Assembly: GCF_030811595.1 (NCBI RefSeq)
Contig: NZ_JAUSRB010000002.1
Coordinates: 5,022,001-5,086,000 of the forward strand
Length of the DNA stretch: 64,000 nucleotides
DNA from: Streptosporangium brasiliense
GTDB lineage: Bacteria > Actinomycetota > Actinomycetes > Streptosporangiales > Streptosporangiaceae
Reading direction: 5' to 3'
The translations under genes and the position numbers were made by a program. The notes beneath the pieces were generated by a model. It saw only the letters and a list, made by a program, of their open reading frames with translations. It was not told where the DNA came from and ran no database searches. The number at the start of each line of letters is the position of its first letter. The stretch's first letter is position 1. Shown here one piece after another: positions 1-7,380 of this stretch.

Positions 1-1
1 A

Positions 2-907
2 GGCTCGCCGGAGAGCTTCGTCTGGCTGCGTCACGAGATCCGCCGGGTGAACCGGCTCTACCAGGCGACCCAGTATGACGAGGTGGGCAGACGCCTGCCA
101 GGGCTCATCGTGGCGACCGAACTCGGCAGCCGTCATGCTCCAGCGCACCGGCGCCGGACCTACCAGACACTCCGTTCGCTGACCTACCACTGCGCCACGA
201 CCACGCTGCGGCGCGTCGGAGAGCCCGACCTTGCCTGGCTGGCCGCTGATCGATCGCTGGCCGCAGCCGAAGAGGCCGAACGACCGTTACTGGCCGCCGT
301 GAGCGCCTATCGTCTCGGCTACGTGTTCGTCCGTCTCCGCGAGCCGGACGCGGCGCTCGGGCTCGTGCTCCGCGCGGCAGACGCTCTACACCGCTCCGTC
401 CGCCACAGTGACCCTCGATCGCTGTCGATGCTCGGCGCGCTGTACCTGGTCGCGGTCACGGCCGCCGCTGCCCAGCATGACCAGACGGCCGTAGGCGCTT
501 ATCTCACCCAGGCTCGCCAGGTCGCCGAACGCCTCGGCGAGGATCGCAACGACTTCTGGAACGCCTTCGGGCTGACCAACGTCACCATTCACGAGGTGTC
601 CGCAGCGGTGGAGTCGGGAGACGCACGTCAGGCCATCACGAAGGCGGAAGCACTCGATGTCGAAGTCATGGCCCCGGGCCTGGTCGGGCGTCGTGCACAG
701 GTCCATCTGGATCTCGCGCGGGCGTACGCCATCCAGCGCAAGGACGCCGCGTCGGTGAACATGCTCCTCCTGGCCGAACAGCTCTCTCCCGAACTCGTCC
801 GCTACGGCGGGCGCACCCGTGAACTGCTGACTCAGCTCCTCAAACGCGAGCACCGGGCCAGTACACCGCAACTCCGGGGCCTGGCCACGCGAGCGGGCAT
901 CGCCTGA
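2..907 (+). CDS. C-terminal part of an XRE/TPR-type transcriptional regulator (5' truncated by window edge)
   Basis: The frame is open from base 2, with residues reading GSPESFVWLRHEIRRVNRLYQ, so the real start lies before the window; the GTG at 47 is internal. The visible 301 residues are alpha-helical, Ala/Leu/Arg-rich and TPR-like, with repeated AA..A..RLG patterns. Actinomycete helix-turn-helix regulators of the XRE family carry such a C-terminal helical domain after an N-terminal DNA-binding domain, which would be off the left edge. It is followed by a small gene and an ATP-binding gene, a common companion arrangement of these developmental-type regulators. A strong hairpin at 923-942 ends it. 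Family assignment rests on the helical part only. Confidence 0.6.
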   Translation, partial: GSPESFVWLRHEIRRVNRLYQATQYDEVGRRLPGLIVATELGSRHAPAHRRRTYQTLRSLTYHCATTTLRRVGEPDLAWLAADRSLAAAEEAERPLLAAVSAYRLGYVFVRLREPDAALGLVLRAADALHRSVRHSDPRSLSMLGALYLVAVTAAAAQHDQTAVGAYLTQARQVAERLGEDRNDFWNAFGLTNVTIHEVSAAVESGDARQAITKAEALDVEVMAPGLVGRRAQVHLDLARAYAIQRKDAASVNMLLLAEQLSPELVRYGGRTRELLTQLLKREHRASTPQLRGLATRAGIA

Positions 908-922
908 TGCGGTGACGCACCG

Positions 923-942
923 ACCCGCACAAAAGTGCGGGT
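923..942 (+). terminator. Intrinsic terminator of the XRE/TPR gene
   Basis: ACCCGCAC, loop AAAA, GTGCGGGT, followed by TTCTTC. Perfect 8-bp stem 16 bases after the stop codon of the upstream gene. Confidence 0.75.
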
Positions 943-1049
943 TCTTCACCCTCACTGCGGTACGGGTCCGGCCCCTGACAGGAACTTACGGTTCCTCCTG
1001 GCGTGCAGCCGCCACCCGTAGCAAGTCACCGTCAGGAGAGGTTCAGGTC

Positions 1050-1142
1050 ATGCCCCCATCACGCGCGCACAGCGCGAAACGTCGCACCCTGCCACCCCTG
1101 ATCTTGCAGAAGCCGGGCCAGGCGCATCGCCCGCGAGGTTAG
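1050..1142 (+). CDS. Possible 30-aa basic small protein
   Basis: ATG at 1050 is preceded by a good ribosome-binding site (AGGAGAGG at 1034-1041, 8-nt spacing). The product is 30 residues, starts MPPSRAHSAKRRTL and is strongly basic and proline-rich. It sits between two hairpin terminators (923-942 and 1159-1194), so it could be its own transcription unit. There is no recognisable domain. It may equally be a leader peptide or chance ORF; the support is only the ribosome-binding site and the flanking terminators. Confidence 0.35.
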   Translation: MPPSRAHSAKRRTLPPLILQKPGQAHRPRG

Positions 1143-1158
1143 CGAGGGCAGTAACGGC

Positions 1159-1194
1159 GGACCTGCCGGAACGACGCCATCGTCCGGCAGGTCC
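1159..1194 (+). terminator. Hairpin with 12-bp perfect arms
   Basis: GGACCTGCCGGA, 12-nt loop, TCCGGCAGGTCC, just after the possible small ORF and before the next gene. Probable terminator or attenuator; no clear U-tract follows (TTGACC). Confidence 0.6.
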
Positions 1195-1220
1195 TTGACC
1201 GCACTCTGGAGGTGCGATCC

Positions 1221-1568
1221 GTGGATCACTCTAAAGCCATGTCGCAGGATGAGGCGACACCGGCTGACCAGGCGCAACCGGCCCCTCTCACGCGGCGCCC
1301 CGTCTTGGGGACGTTGCAGGAAGACCGGTACATCCATCTCGTCCGGCTGGCGTGGGACCTGCGCGGGCTGGGTCTGGCGACGCAGCTTGAGCTTCCGCCG
1401 ACCGAGGAACCGTATCTGACGGCGCAGGGGACGCGGCGGCCGGTTCGGGTGACCGCCCACAGGCTCGGTGAGGACTGGATCTATCAGTGGGGGCGGGGCC
1501 GTAACCAGTGGATCGACGCCCTTGACCATCGGGCGGCGCAGACGATCCGCAAGGCGGCGGCGCGGTGA
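1221..1568 (+). CDS. Small hypothetical protein upstream of anti-sigma-like ATPase
   Basis: 115 residues from GTG at 1221, chosen because GGAGG at 1208-1212 is spaced 8 nt from it (an in-frame GTG at 1212 overlaps that site). The N-terminal 30 residues are polar and disordered-looking. The rest has WDLRGLGL and a C-terminal segment W.YQWGRGRNQWIDALD, a compact alpha/beta small domain often seen in actinomycete proteins encoded next to XRE regulators. The stop overlaps the next start (GTGA), so the two are translationally coupled. No enzymatic motif is visible. Confidence 0.7.
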   Translation: MDHSKAMSQDEATPADQAQPAPLTRRPVLGTLQEDRYIHLVRLAWDLRGLGLATQLELPPTEEPYLTAQGTRRPVRVTAHRLGEDWIYQWGRGRNQWIDALDHRAAQTIRKAAAR

Positions 1569-2026
1569 GCCGGGAAGCCGTCCATGAGGCGTTCGAGGCG
1601 ATGCTCAAGCGCTGGAACGGGCTCCGATTCCTGGATCACCGGGACTTCTATGGGGTGCCGCAGTCGGCGTCAGACGCGCGCCACTGGGTGCTGAAGGTGC
1701 TGAGCGCGCACATCGCGGCATCGGCGGAGGTCTTGGAGACGGTGGAGCTCCTGGTGAGCGAGGTCGTCACCAACTCGATCCTGCACAGCGACTCGGGCCA
1801 TCCCGACGAGATCATCACCGTCGGCGTCGGCCTGGGGGAGCGCCTGGTCCACGTCGAGGTGATGGACAAGGGCTCAACGGTCAACGTTCCCCAAATGCGG
1901 CCTGTCGATGGTGACAGCCTCAGCGGGCGGGGCCTGGCGTGGGTGGACTTCCTGTCCAGCGGGTGGGGCACCGACTACGACCCGGAGATAGGCCGCGCGG
2001 TCTGGGTTCAGCTCATCTACCGCTGA
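1565..2026 (+). CDS. ATP-binding protein of the RsbW/anti-sigma regulatory factor type (HATPase_c)
   Basis: 153 residues. It carries the GHKL N-box (ELLVSEVVTNSILHS, about residues 59-73), a D-x-G (MDKG) box and the G-rich segment SGRGLAWVDFLSSGWG, matching the RsbW/SpoIIAB-like single-domain kinases that phosphorylate anti-sigma antagonists. There is no transmembrane segment, so it should be cytosolic. Its GTG start overlaps the stop of the 115-aa gene by four bases, giving coupled translation. Pairing with an XRE-type regulator is a recurrent actinomycete arrangement; the actual partner sigma factor cannot be told from this window. Confidence 0.85.
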   Translation: MSREAVHEAFEAMLKRWNGLRFLDHRDFYGVPQSASDARHWVLKVLSAHIAASAEVLETVELLVSEVVTNSILHSDSGHPDEIITVGVGLGERLVHVEVMDKGSTVNVPQMRPVDGDSLSGRGLAWVDFLSSGWGTDYDPEIGRAVWVQLIYR

Positions 2027-2843
2027 CCCCTCGAAGCCGGTGCGGCGGTGCGGCCTTCCCCCGTAGCCGTGCCGCCGCACCCGACCAACAATGACCGTGA
2101 CCACGTAATCCTGTCATTCGATGGCAACCCGACCCGGAGCGCAGTGCCGCCAGGCGCGAGCACCGGAAGCGGGGCGGCAGCCCTGTCCTTCCCTGTAAAT
2201 CCGGTGTGCCTGCTGAACGCACAGAGCGGAGACGGCCGGCGCAATGCCGAAGGCACCCCGAAGGGGCCGCGTAGCGGTTGGGCCAGCGGTCGCAGCGGCG
2301 GCAGCGCGTACCAAGGGCGGCGGGTGCGGTTCGGTACGGCGGGTGCTCGGTGCGGCGGGCGGCGGGGTCTGCCCGCCCCCGCCGGGCGGGCGCGGGCCGG
2401 GACCGGCCCCCAGGCCGCATGCCCGGTCCCGATGTCCGCGCGGCGGGGGCGGGCACGCCCCGCCGTGCGACGGCACGAAGCGCTGCCGTACTTGATCTCC
2501 TGACATCCTGCTTGCAAACGGGAGCCAGTCACGACGTAGAGGCTTCCTCGCCCTGCCCAAGTGGTAGATGCAGGCCGGTGGCGTGTGATCGTGTGAGGCG
2601 ATGTTGCTGTATCCCGCTGCTGTACCAGCACCCCGACCGGCGACCCGCCTCGTCATCCGATGGCAAGATAAACCGCACCGCAGGGGGCCCCAGGCCCGAG
2701 GAGCGGAAGCCTCGCGGCAGCCGCAAGAGCACTACTTCGGGAGACCGGAAGCAACATGGCTCGCGTTCGCTTCGTGAGGTCCGTGACTGCATGGCTACGC
2801 AGATTGGCGCCAGATTCGTAAGGGAAAACCCACATGGTCGTCG
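2027..2843. other. 817-base gap without a supported gene
   Basis: All six frames give long but compositionally biased ORFs (Pro/Arg/Gly-rich) that overlap each other and have no recognisable family. The first part (to about 2500) is very GC-rich; after about 2500 the sequence becomes progressively AT-richer toward the next gene. This suggests a junction between host DNA and an imported segment. No tRNA, clear repeat or integrase is visible. Confidence 0.5.
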
Positions 2844-2872
2844 TTGTCCCAGTATCCTAAACCAGGAGGAGT

Positions 2873-2962
2873 ATGGAGGAATACTCCGGTTCTGTTGAGA
2901 CAATGTGTGGTGCGGATGACTGCAACCAAAGATCCTTATTGGCTGGCTCAATGGGTAGATGA
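2873..2962 (+). CDS. Possible 29-aa overlapping leader ORF
   Basis: ATG 2873 directly follows AGGAGGAGT, the best ribosome-binding site in the neighbourhood. The product starts MEEYSGSVETMCGADD and ends inside the N-terminal coding part of the 431-aa gene, in a different frame. It could be a regulatory leader peptide, or show that a frameshift has disconnected the true start of the large gene. Confidence 0.3.
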   Translation: MEEYSGSVETMCGADDCNQRSLLAGSMGR

Positions 2963-4211
2963 ATATGAGGTACAAGGTTCAGGGGATATAGACCGCCTCA
3001 TCCGTTACCCTGGCCCAATTGCCCGTTTGGTTGAGCTAGCCAAGGACGCTCCCAATTATAAGACGGCGAATAAGTCAGTTCCCGACGCCTCAATCGTTGC
3101 CGGAAGCGGCCTTGATCTAAGCGGCAAATTGAGCTGCGGGGAATTCGAATGTGTTCAGCGCGGTATCAACGATGCCTTCGTTCGCATATGGCACTACTTC
3201 GATCGCATAATCGTAGAAGGCGCCTCTCCTCGCCAATTTCTTCGTCGAGTATCAACTCTTCCAAAGAGTCAGCATTTTAGGCTTATTCATGAAGTAAAAG
3301 AAGATGTTAAGATTCTTCTATATCTCCGAGAAATAGGCGCAGAAAAATATCTCATCTATCGGGAGAAGCCGCTAGGATACTGCAATCATCATTTTACTCA
3401 ACATGCGGCCGAGCATGGTTTAGATGTGCTTCTCGATGAGCAGGCGGCTAATGCGGTAGTGGAGCGTCTAGCGGCAGAGGCAGAAATTAGTACCCGATGG
3501 TTTAAAGGGGTGTGGAACTTCTGGGTGACTCATCCCTTCTTCTCGGAGCCTGCGCTTGGTTCGATCACTCGCGCAAAGAAGAAGAGGCCGTCAAAAGAGG
3601 AGATGATTGGGCAAGTATTCCGGAGCTATTCGACAGGACTCGTCGCGGATATGGCATATGCCAAGGTCCTGAACGCTCCGCTCGCCAAGAGCGTGACGGC
3701 TTCTTGGGTCACCCCAAAGGCTGAAGACTCAGTTAAAGTCGATGATGTCGCTTTTCATTTACAGCTTCCCTTTATTGAGGGGATGGCCGTTCGGGACATT
3801 ATCAGCTTAAGAGAGGACGAACAGGCCCACTTTGTGGCATTCAGGAAGGCACTCCGAACGGCAATCCAAGAGCAAATTAAGCAGCTCGAATCTGCGAGTC
3901 CTCAAGAAGTTGCGCGCTCTGTTGTTCGTGAATACGTGGAACCAGCACTTGCTGACATCCAAAGGCGACTAAAGGCCAATACTCGCGTACTTTCCCTGAA
4001 GGCGGGCAGCAGCGCAGTCTTGAGCTTGACCGGTACGTCCGTAGGTCTTCTCGGATCATTGCCGCTGATTATTGCGGGCGGAGTGGCGGCGGCGGGAACC
4101 GCATTGCCGCACTTCCATAAATATTTTGAAGAAAAGCGGGAAATTGAGCTGTCTGATATGTATTTCCTGTGGAGCATGAAAAAGGCGTCTATGGCAAGTC
4201 ATCGCGATTAG
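2916..4211 (+). CDS. Unrecognised 431-aa protein with C-terminal membrane segment in an AT-rich island
   Basis: No family is recognised. The body is mixed alpha/beta and rich in charged residues, with a Cys/His-containing patch (YCNHHFTQHAAEHG). A helical stretch (EDEQAHFVAFRKALRTAIQEQI) precedes one hydrophobic segment near the C-terminus (SVGLLGSLPLIIAGGVAAAG, about residues 385-404) and a short polar tail. Start uncertain: the frame stays open to a TTG at 2844, ATG 2916 is the first in-frame ATG, and neither has a good ribosome-binding site. A 29-codon ORF at 2873-2962 with an ideal GGAGGA site overlaps the start in another frame, so coupling or a frameshift near the start is possible. Codon use is AT-richer than all neighbours, indicating transfer. 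Confidence 0.75.
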   Translation: MTATKDPYWLAQWVDEYEVQGSGDIDRLIRYPGPIARLVELAKDAPNYKTANKSVPDASIVAGSGLDLSGKLSCGEFECVQRGINDAFVRIWHYFDRIIVEGASPRQFLRRVSTLPKSQHFRLIHEVKEDVKILLYLREIGAEKYLIYREKPLGYCNHHFTQHAAEHGLDVLLDEQAANAVVERLAAEAEISTRWFKGVWNFWVTHPFFSEPALGSITRAKKKRPSKEEMIGQVFRSYSTGLVADMAYAKVLNAPLAKSVTASWVTPKAEDSVKVDDVAFHLQLPFIEGMAVRDIISLREDEQAHFVAFRKALRTAIQEQIKQLESASPQEVARSVVREYVEPALADIQRRLKANTRVLSLKAGSSAVLSLTGTSVGLLGSLPLIIAGGVAAAGTALPHFHKYFEEKREIELSDMYFLWSMKKASMASHRD

Positions 4212-4579
4212 TTAGAACGCATATCTGCCATCGTCCCGCCTGACACTCCGACAGCTAATGACGGCCGCTTGCACATCTTAAGGGATTTGAGCAGGCAACC
4301 AATTGTCTTATAGCTAGCACTACATCGTATCGACGGCTTGGGAGCGCGTGGGCGGCGCGAGCTGCGACCGGCCGAAGAGCCGCAGCGCGGCCAGCGACCG
4401 CCCGTCGCGCGCGGGCCGCCGCAGGCGGACCGCTTTAACCCTGTAATGAAAGTCCTCGCCGGATCGGCTCTTGCGTGATGGCCGTCAGATCTTCGGCCGG
4501 TGGGTGAGGCGGTGTGCCCTGGGGCGAATCAGCAGTTCAACGAGGCTTCGTCGCCATAATGATCAAGAAGTGGCCGGGT
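4212..4579. other. Gap holding a composition boundary and the first copy of an 85-bp repeat
   Basis: Sequence is AT-rich until about 4337, then switches abruptly to very GC-rich DNA, marking the right edge of the AT-rich island. Bases 4438-4522 recur, with a few mismatches, at 6880-6964. No gene is supported. Confidence 0.5.
4438..4522 (+). repeat. Direct repeat A, copy 1
   Basis: Shared with 6880-6964 (core GAAAGTCCTCGCCGGATCGG and GGGTGAGGCGGTGTGCCCTGG). It lies just downstream of the truncated aldo/keto reductase. Confidence 0.85.
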
Positions 4580-5188
4580 TCAGGCGGCCAGGACGGACTT
4601 CCCGCATGAAGCGAACCGCTTGTTGTAGTGGCTCTGCATGGTGACGAACTTGGTCCAGCCGTTGACCTCGGCCACGTGCTGGGCCTTGGCGAACTGCCAG
4701 GCGCTCATCGAGGAGGCGCCGAGGTAGCGGGCCTTGCCCGCGCGGACCACGTCGTGCAGGGCCAGCATGGTCTCCTCGATCGGCGTCTCGGGGTCCCAGC
4801 GGTGGATCTGGTAGAGGTCCACGTGGTCGGTGCCGAGACGGCGCAGCGAGTTGTCGACGGCGGAGTGGATGTGCTTGCGGGACAGGCCGCGGTCGTTGAC
4901 ACCCTTGCCCATCGGGAAGAAGACCTTGGTGGCCAGCACGTAGTCGTCCCGGTCGGAGAAGATCCTGCGGAGCAGGCGGCCGGTGACCTCCTCGCTGGAA
5001 CCGGCCGAGTAGACGTCGGCGGTGTCGAAGAACGTCACCCCGGCGTCGGCCGCGCGGCGCACGATCGGCTCCGCCGTGGCCTCGTCGAGGACCCACTCGC
5101 TCCACTTGGCGGGGTCACCGTAGCTCATCATGCCGAGGCAGACCCTCGACACCTTCAATCCGGTGGAACCCAGACGCGTGTACTCCAT
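4580..5188 (-). pseudogene. Aldo/keto reductase, C-terminally truncated
   Basis: NADPH-dependent oxidoreductase of the AKR superfamily. ATG at 5188 is preceded by GGGAGG (8-nt spacing). The N-terminus MEYTRLGSTGLKVSRVCLG, the catalytic Asp/Tyr region FFDTADVYSAGSSEE, the Lys-containing strand [12 protein letters not shown] and the His-containing strand VDLYQIHRWDP are all intact. The homology ends at about residue 187 (FVTMQSHYN), where family members normally run on for a further 110-130 residues that include the cofactor-binding end of the barrel. Here 15 unrelated residues and a stop follow. The barrel is incomplete, so activity is doubtful. Bases 4860-4986 are duplicated at 6971-7097. Confidence 0.85.
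4860..4986 (-). repeat. Direct repeat B, copy 1 (internal part of the aldo/keto reductase)
   Basis: 127 bases repeated almost identically at 6971-7097. One difference is visible (GACACCC here, GACATCC there). Confidence 0.9.
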
Positions 5189-5633
5189 GGTGAAACCTCC
5201 CGTTTCCACTATGGAGGCCCACCCTACGACCGGGCCCCCTGACGGAGATCACCGCCTCGGCCGGTGGGACGCCGCAGGGGAGGGAATCCGGGCTGTGCCG
5301 CTCGACGGAGAGCCGCCTCAGCAGTCGCGGCCTTCCCAGGGAAGTGATCTCTTCCTCGCCTGCGTAAAGGCTGATGTACGCCTCGCCTGCTGCGGCGTCG
5401 ATCGAGAGGAGAACCGTTGTCGTGCCCCGGATGAGATGAAAGGGGTGGGGACCGACCGGCCAATGAAGATCGCCATGCTGGCGCTCGGGCTCCCCCTCGA
5501 CAAGCCAGATGAGGTCGGCGAGTTCCGGAATCCCCGTAAGGCGAACGTACCCCGGATCGTGCTCGGCGGTGATCCACCGTGACCGTGCCCCTAGGCAGTC
5601 AGGTGCTCCTCTGACCTCTGCGCGGACGCACAC
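5115..5633 (-). pseudogene. Hypothetical protein remnant overlapping the aldo/keto reductase start
   Basis: The reading frame from GTG 5633 encodes residues that look genuinely coding in the middle (ELADLIWLVEGEPERQHGDL, TTTVLLSIDAAAGEAYISLY). This resembles small alpha/beta immunity-type or hypothetical actinomycete proteins. The last 60 residues are Gly/His-rich and overlap the 5' part of the aldo/keto reductase in another frame, so the true C-terminus seems lost. No ribosome-binding site is convincing. A complete gene is unlikely; function unknown. Confidence 0.35.
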
Positions 5634-5867
5634 CTGCCCCTGCCGGATCGTCCCGTCTGCCGCAGGCCCGCCCGAAGGGGAGCCGGCGGCCTTGGTCTGC
5701 TCGGCTTGTCCCGGGTCGATGACGGACGGGGCGATCAGGCTTCCACCTCAGTCACCTACGGACCTCCTGGCAGCACGGCGATCATCCCGGAGCCGGAGCA
5801 CCTCCGGCCGAGGCGTTCCGGCTCGGAGAATCACCGGCCTCGGGCGCGTTGAGGTGGCGATTCAGAC
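5634..5867. other. Gap before the TetR promoter
   Basis: Together with the remnant above, 5189-5867 contains no intact gene. Nothing recognisable is seen in 5634-5867. Confidence 0.4.
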
Positions 5868-5901
5868 TTAGGAACGATTGTTCTTGACTGAATGTTCCTA
5901 A
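5868..5901. promoter_or_regulatory. Probable autoregulatory operator of the TetR gene
   Basis: Perfect inverted repeat TTAGGAAC (5868-5875) / GTTCCTAA (5894-5901), with a nested GAACGATTGTTC (5872-5883). It encloses the -35 hexamer of the TetR promoter, the classic position for TetR-type self-repression. Confidence 0.65.
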
Positions 5902-5913
5902 ACCCCTTACGCT
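5884..5913 (+). promoter_or_regulatory. Promoter for leaderless tetR transcript
   Basis: -35 TTGACT (5884-5889), 18-bp spacer, -10 TACGCT (5908-5913). The ATG lies 6 bases after the -10 and no Shine-Dalgarno is present, so transcription probably starts at or beside the ATG. Confidence 0.65.
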
Positions 5914-5919
5914 TCTGCC

Positions 5920-6474
5920 ATGGGCCGACCGAGAGGGTTCGACGAGGTCGCCGTCGTTCAAGCCGCAGCCGAGCTCTTCGGCAGCCGGACTTACGACGGC
6001 ATCTCCATCGATGAACTGGTAACTCACCTAGGAGTGCACCGCAACAGCCTGTACAAGACCTTTGGAAGTAAGCGGGGGCTGTATATGGCGGCTCTGCGGT
6101 GGTCGCTGGATCACAAGATCGCCCCGCTTGTCGATCACATCAGGGACGCGAGGGCTCTAACCGAGGTCTCGCCGGAGGTGCTGAACGCGCCCTCCGTGAG
6201 ACCCGCACTTGATCTGCTCCTCTTGGCTGCGGTTGAACGCGCACCCGTAGACGCGGAGGTGGCGGATTTGCTCGCCCAAGTGTTCACCGGGTTCGATCAG
6301 GCAGCAGAAGCGGCGATCCGATCGAACTCCTCCCACGAGCCGCAAACGCATCTGGCTTTCGCAGTCACTGCGGCACTTCTCGGACTTCACCTACGCGCCC
6401 GATCGGGAGCGGCTGAAGCCAGCGTCAAGCAGGCAAGAACGGCTTTGGTGGATCAACTCACTCCCCAGGCCTGA
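5920..6474 (+). CDS. TetR/AcrR family transcriptional regulator
   Basis: 184 residues. The N-terminal helix-turn-helix reads ISIDELVTHLGVHRNSLYKTFGSKRGLY (about residues 28-55) after GRPRGFDEVAVVQAAAELF, the standard TetR layout; the remaining helices form the ligand/dimer domain. It starts leaderlessly at ATG 5920 directly after a -10 element. A palindrome over its promoter indicates autoregulation. The 118-aa gene 24 bases downstream is probably co-transcribed and may be part of its regulon. The pair lies between two copies of a duplicated segment. Confidence 0.9.
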   Translation: MGRPRGFDEVAVVQAAAELFGSRTYDGISIDELVTHLGVHRNSLYKTFGSKRGLYMAALRWSLDHKIAPLVDHIRDARALTEVSPEVLNAPSVRPALDLLLLAAVERAPVDAEVADLLAQVFTGFDQAAEAAIRSNSSHEPQTHLAFAVTAALLGLHLRARSGAAEASVKQARTALVDQLTPQA

Positions 6475-6498
6475 CGCCCCAACCTCAAGGAGTAGAAC

Positions 6499-6855
6499 AT
6501 GGCAAGGATCAGCATTAACGGTGACAGCCTCGTCGTGGACATCGAAGGACTCGACAAGCTGTGGGCACTCAAGAGCCAGTTGACCATCCCGTTGGAGAAC
6601 GTCCGTGGCGTGACTGCAGACCCGGGAATCATCAACGACCCGAAAGGCATTCGGAGCCCCGGGACGCACCTCCCCGGAGTCATTACCGCCGGCACCTTCC
6701 GTGTGGATGGCGAGCGGGTGTTCTGGGACGTCAGAGATGCGACCAAGGCTGTGGTCATCGAATTGGTTGATGAGCGTTACGTGCGCCTGGTCGTGGAGGT
6801 TGCTGATCCTCGTGCCACAGTGACACTCATCGAGAAGGCCCTCGCTGTTCGCTGA
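6499..6855 (+). CDS. Conserved-looking 118-aa protein, all-beta (PH-like)
   Basis: ATG 6499 is preceded by AAGGAG at 6486-6491. The sequence alternates short beta strands (ISINGDSLVVDIEGL, LTIPLENVRGVTAD, PGVITAGTFRVDGERVFWDV, KAVVIELVDERYVRLVVEV) and ends in a helix, DPRATVTLIEKAL. This layout resembles small bacterial PH-like proteins, where the -W.LKSQL.IPL..V..V pattern is typical. There is no signal peptide. It follows the tetR gene in an apparent operon. The precise role is unknown; a sensor or small-molecule-binding role would be a guess. Confidence 0.75.
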   Translation: MARISINGDSLVVDIEGLDKLWALKSQLTIPLENVRGVTADPGIINDPKGIRSPGTHLPGVITAGTFRVDGERVFWDVRDATKAVVIELVDERYVRLVVEVADPRATVTLIEKALAVR

Positions 6856-6879
6856 TCATTCGGGAGCGCGGCGTAGTTC

Positions 6880-6964
6880 ACCCTGTGATGAAAGTCCTCG
6901 CCGGATCGGCTCTTGCGTGATGACCGTCAGAGCTTCGGCGAGTGGGTGAGGCGGTGTGCCCTGG
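6880..6964 (+). repeat. Direct repeat A, copy 2
   Basis: Second copy of 4438-4522, with a handful of substitutions. Here it abuts repeat B copy 2 after a few bases, whereas copy 1 is separated from repeat B by 337 bases. Confidence 0.85.
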
Positions 6965-6970
6965 AGTGAA

Positions 6971-7097
6971 GCGGAGTGGATGTGCTTGCGGGACAGGCCG
7001 CGGTCGTTGACATCCTTGCCCATCGGGAAGAAGACCTTGGTGGCCAGCACGTAGTCGTCCCGGTCGGAGAAGATCCTGCGGAGCAGGCGGCCGGTGA
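6971..7097 (-). pseudogene. Aldo/keto reductase fragment (direct repeat B, copy 2)
   Basis: Encodes, on the minus strand, the same block as residues about 69-110 of the upstream aldo/keto reductase ([39 protein letters not shown]). It has no beginning or end of the gene. It is the partial copy of 4860-4986 and is not functional on its own. Confidence 0.9.
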
Positions 7098-7380
7098 TTC
7101 GAGTCACGGATTCATCCCGGCAACGCATCGCCACGGCTCGCGGATCGCCCGGAAACGATCATCGGGAGGGGCGGTCGGTCCTGTGGCTTCCGCCGAAAGC
7201 GTCCCTCACTCAAGGCTGCTCAGCCCTCGATACGCCTCGCGGAGCTCTGCGCCTTGGGGGACATCGCGCGCTTCGAGGGGTCCCGGTGGTAATCGCGGAA
7301 AATCCAACGGGTATACCCCTGACCTGCTCTGATGTGAGGGCGCCGCCGGGCTGGTGCGCCGGCCGCCGGGGCGCGCCCGC
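7098..7380. other. Gap without a supported gene
   Basis: With the repeats, 6856-7380 forms a 525-base gene-free stretch. Nothing recognisable is seen beyond the duplicated segments. Confidence 0.4.

Noticed and set aside
2114-2656. Long minus-strand ORF in the 2.0-2.8 kb gap
   Set aside because: Composition is Pro/Arg/Gly-rich, overlaps several other ORFs and shows no family or ribosome-binding site; typical GC-driven shadow.
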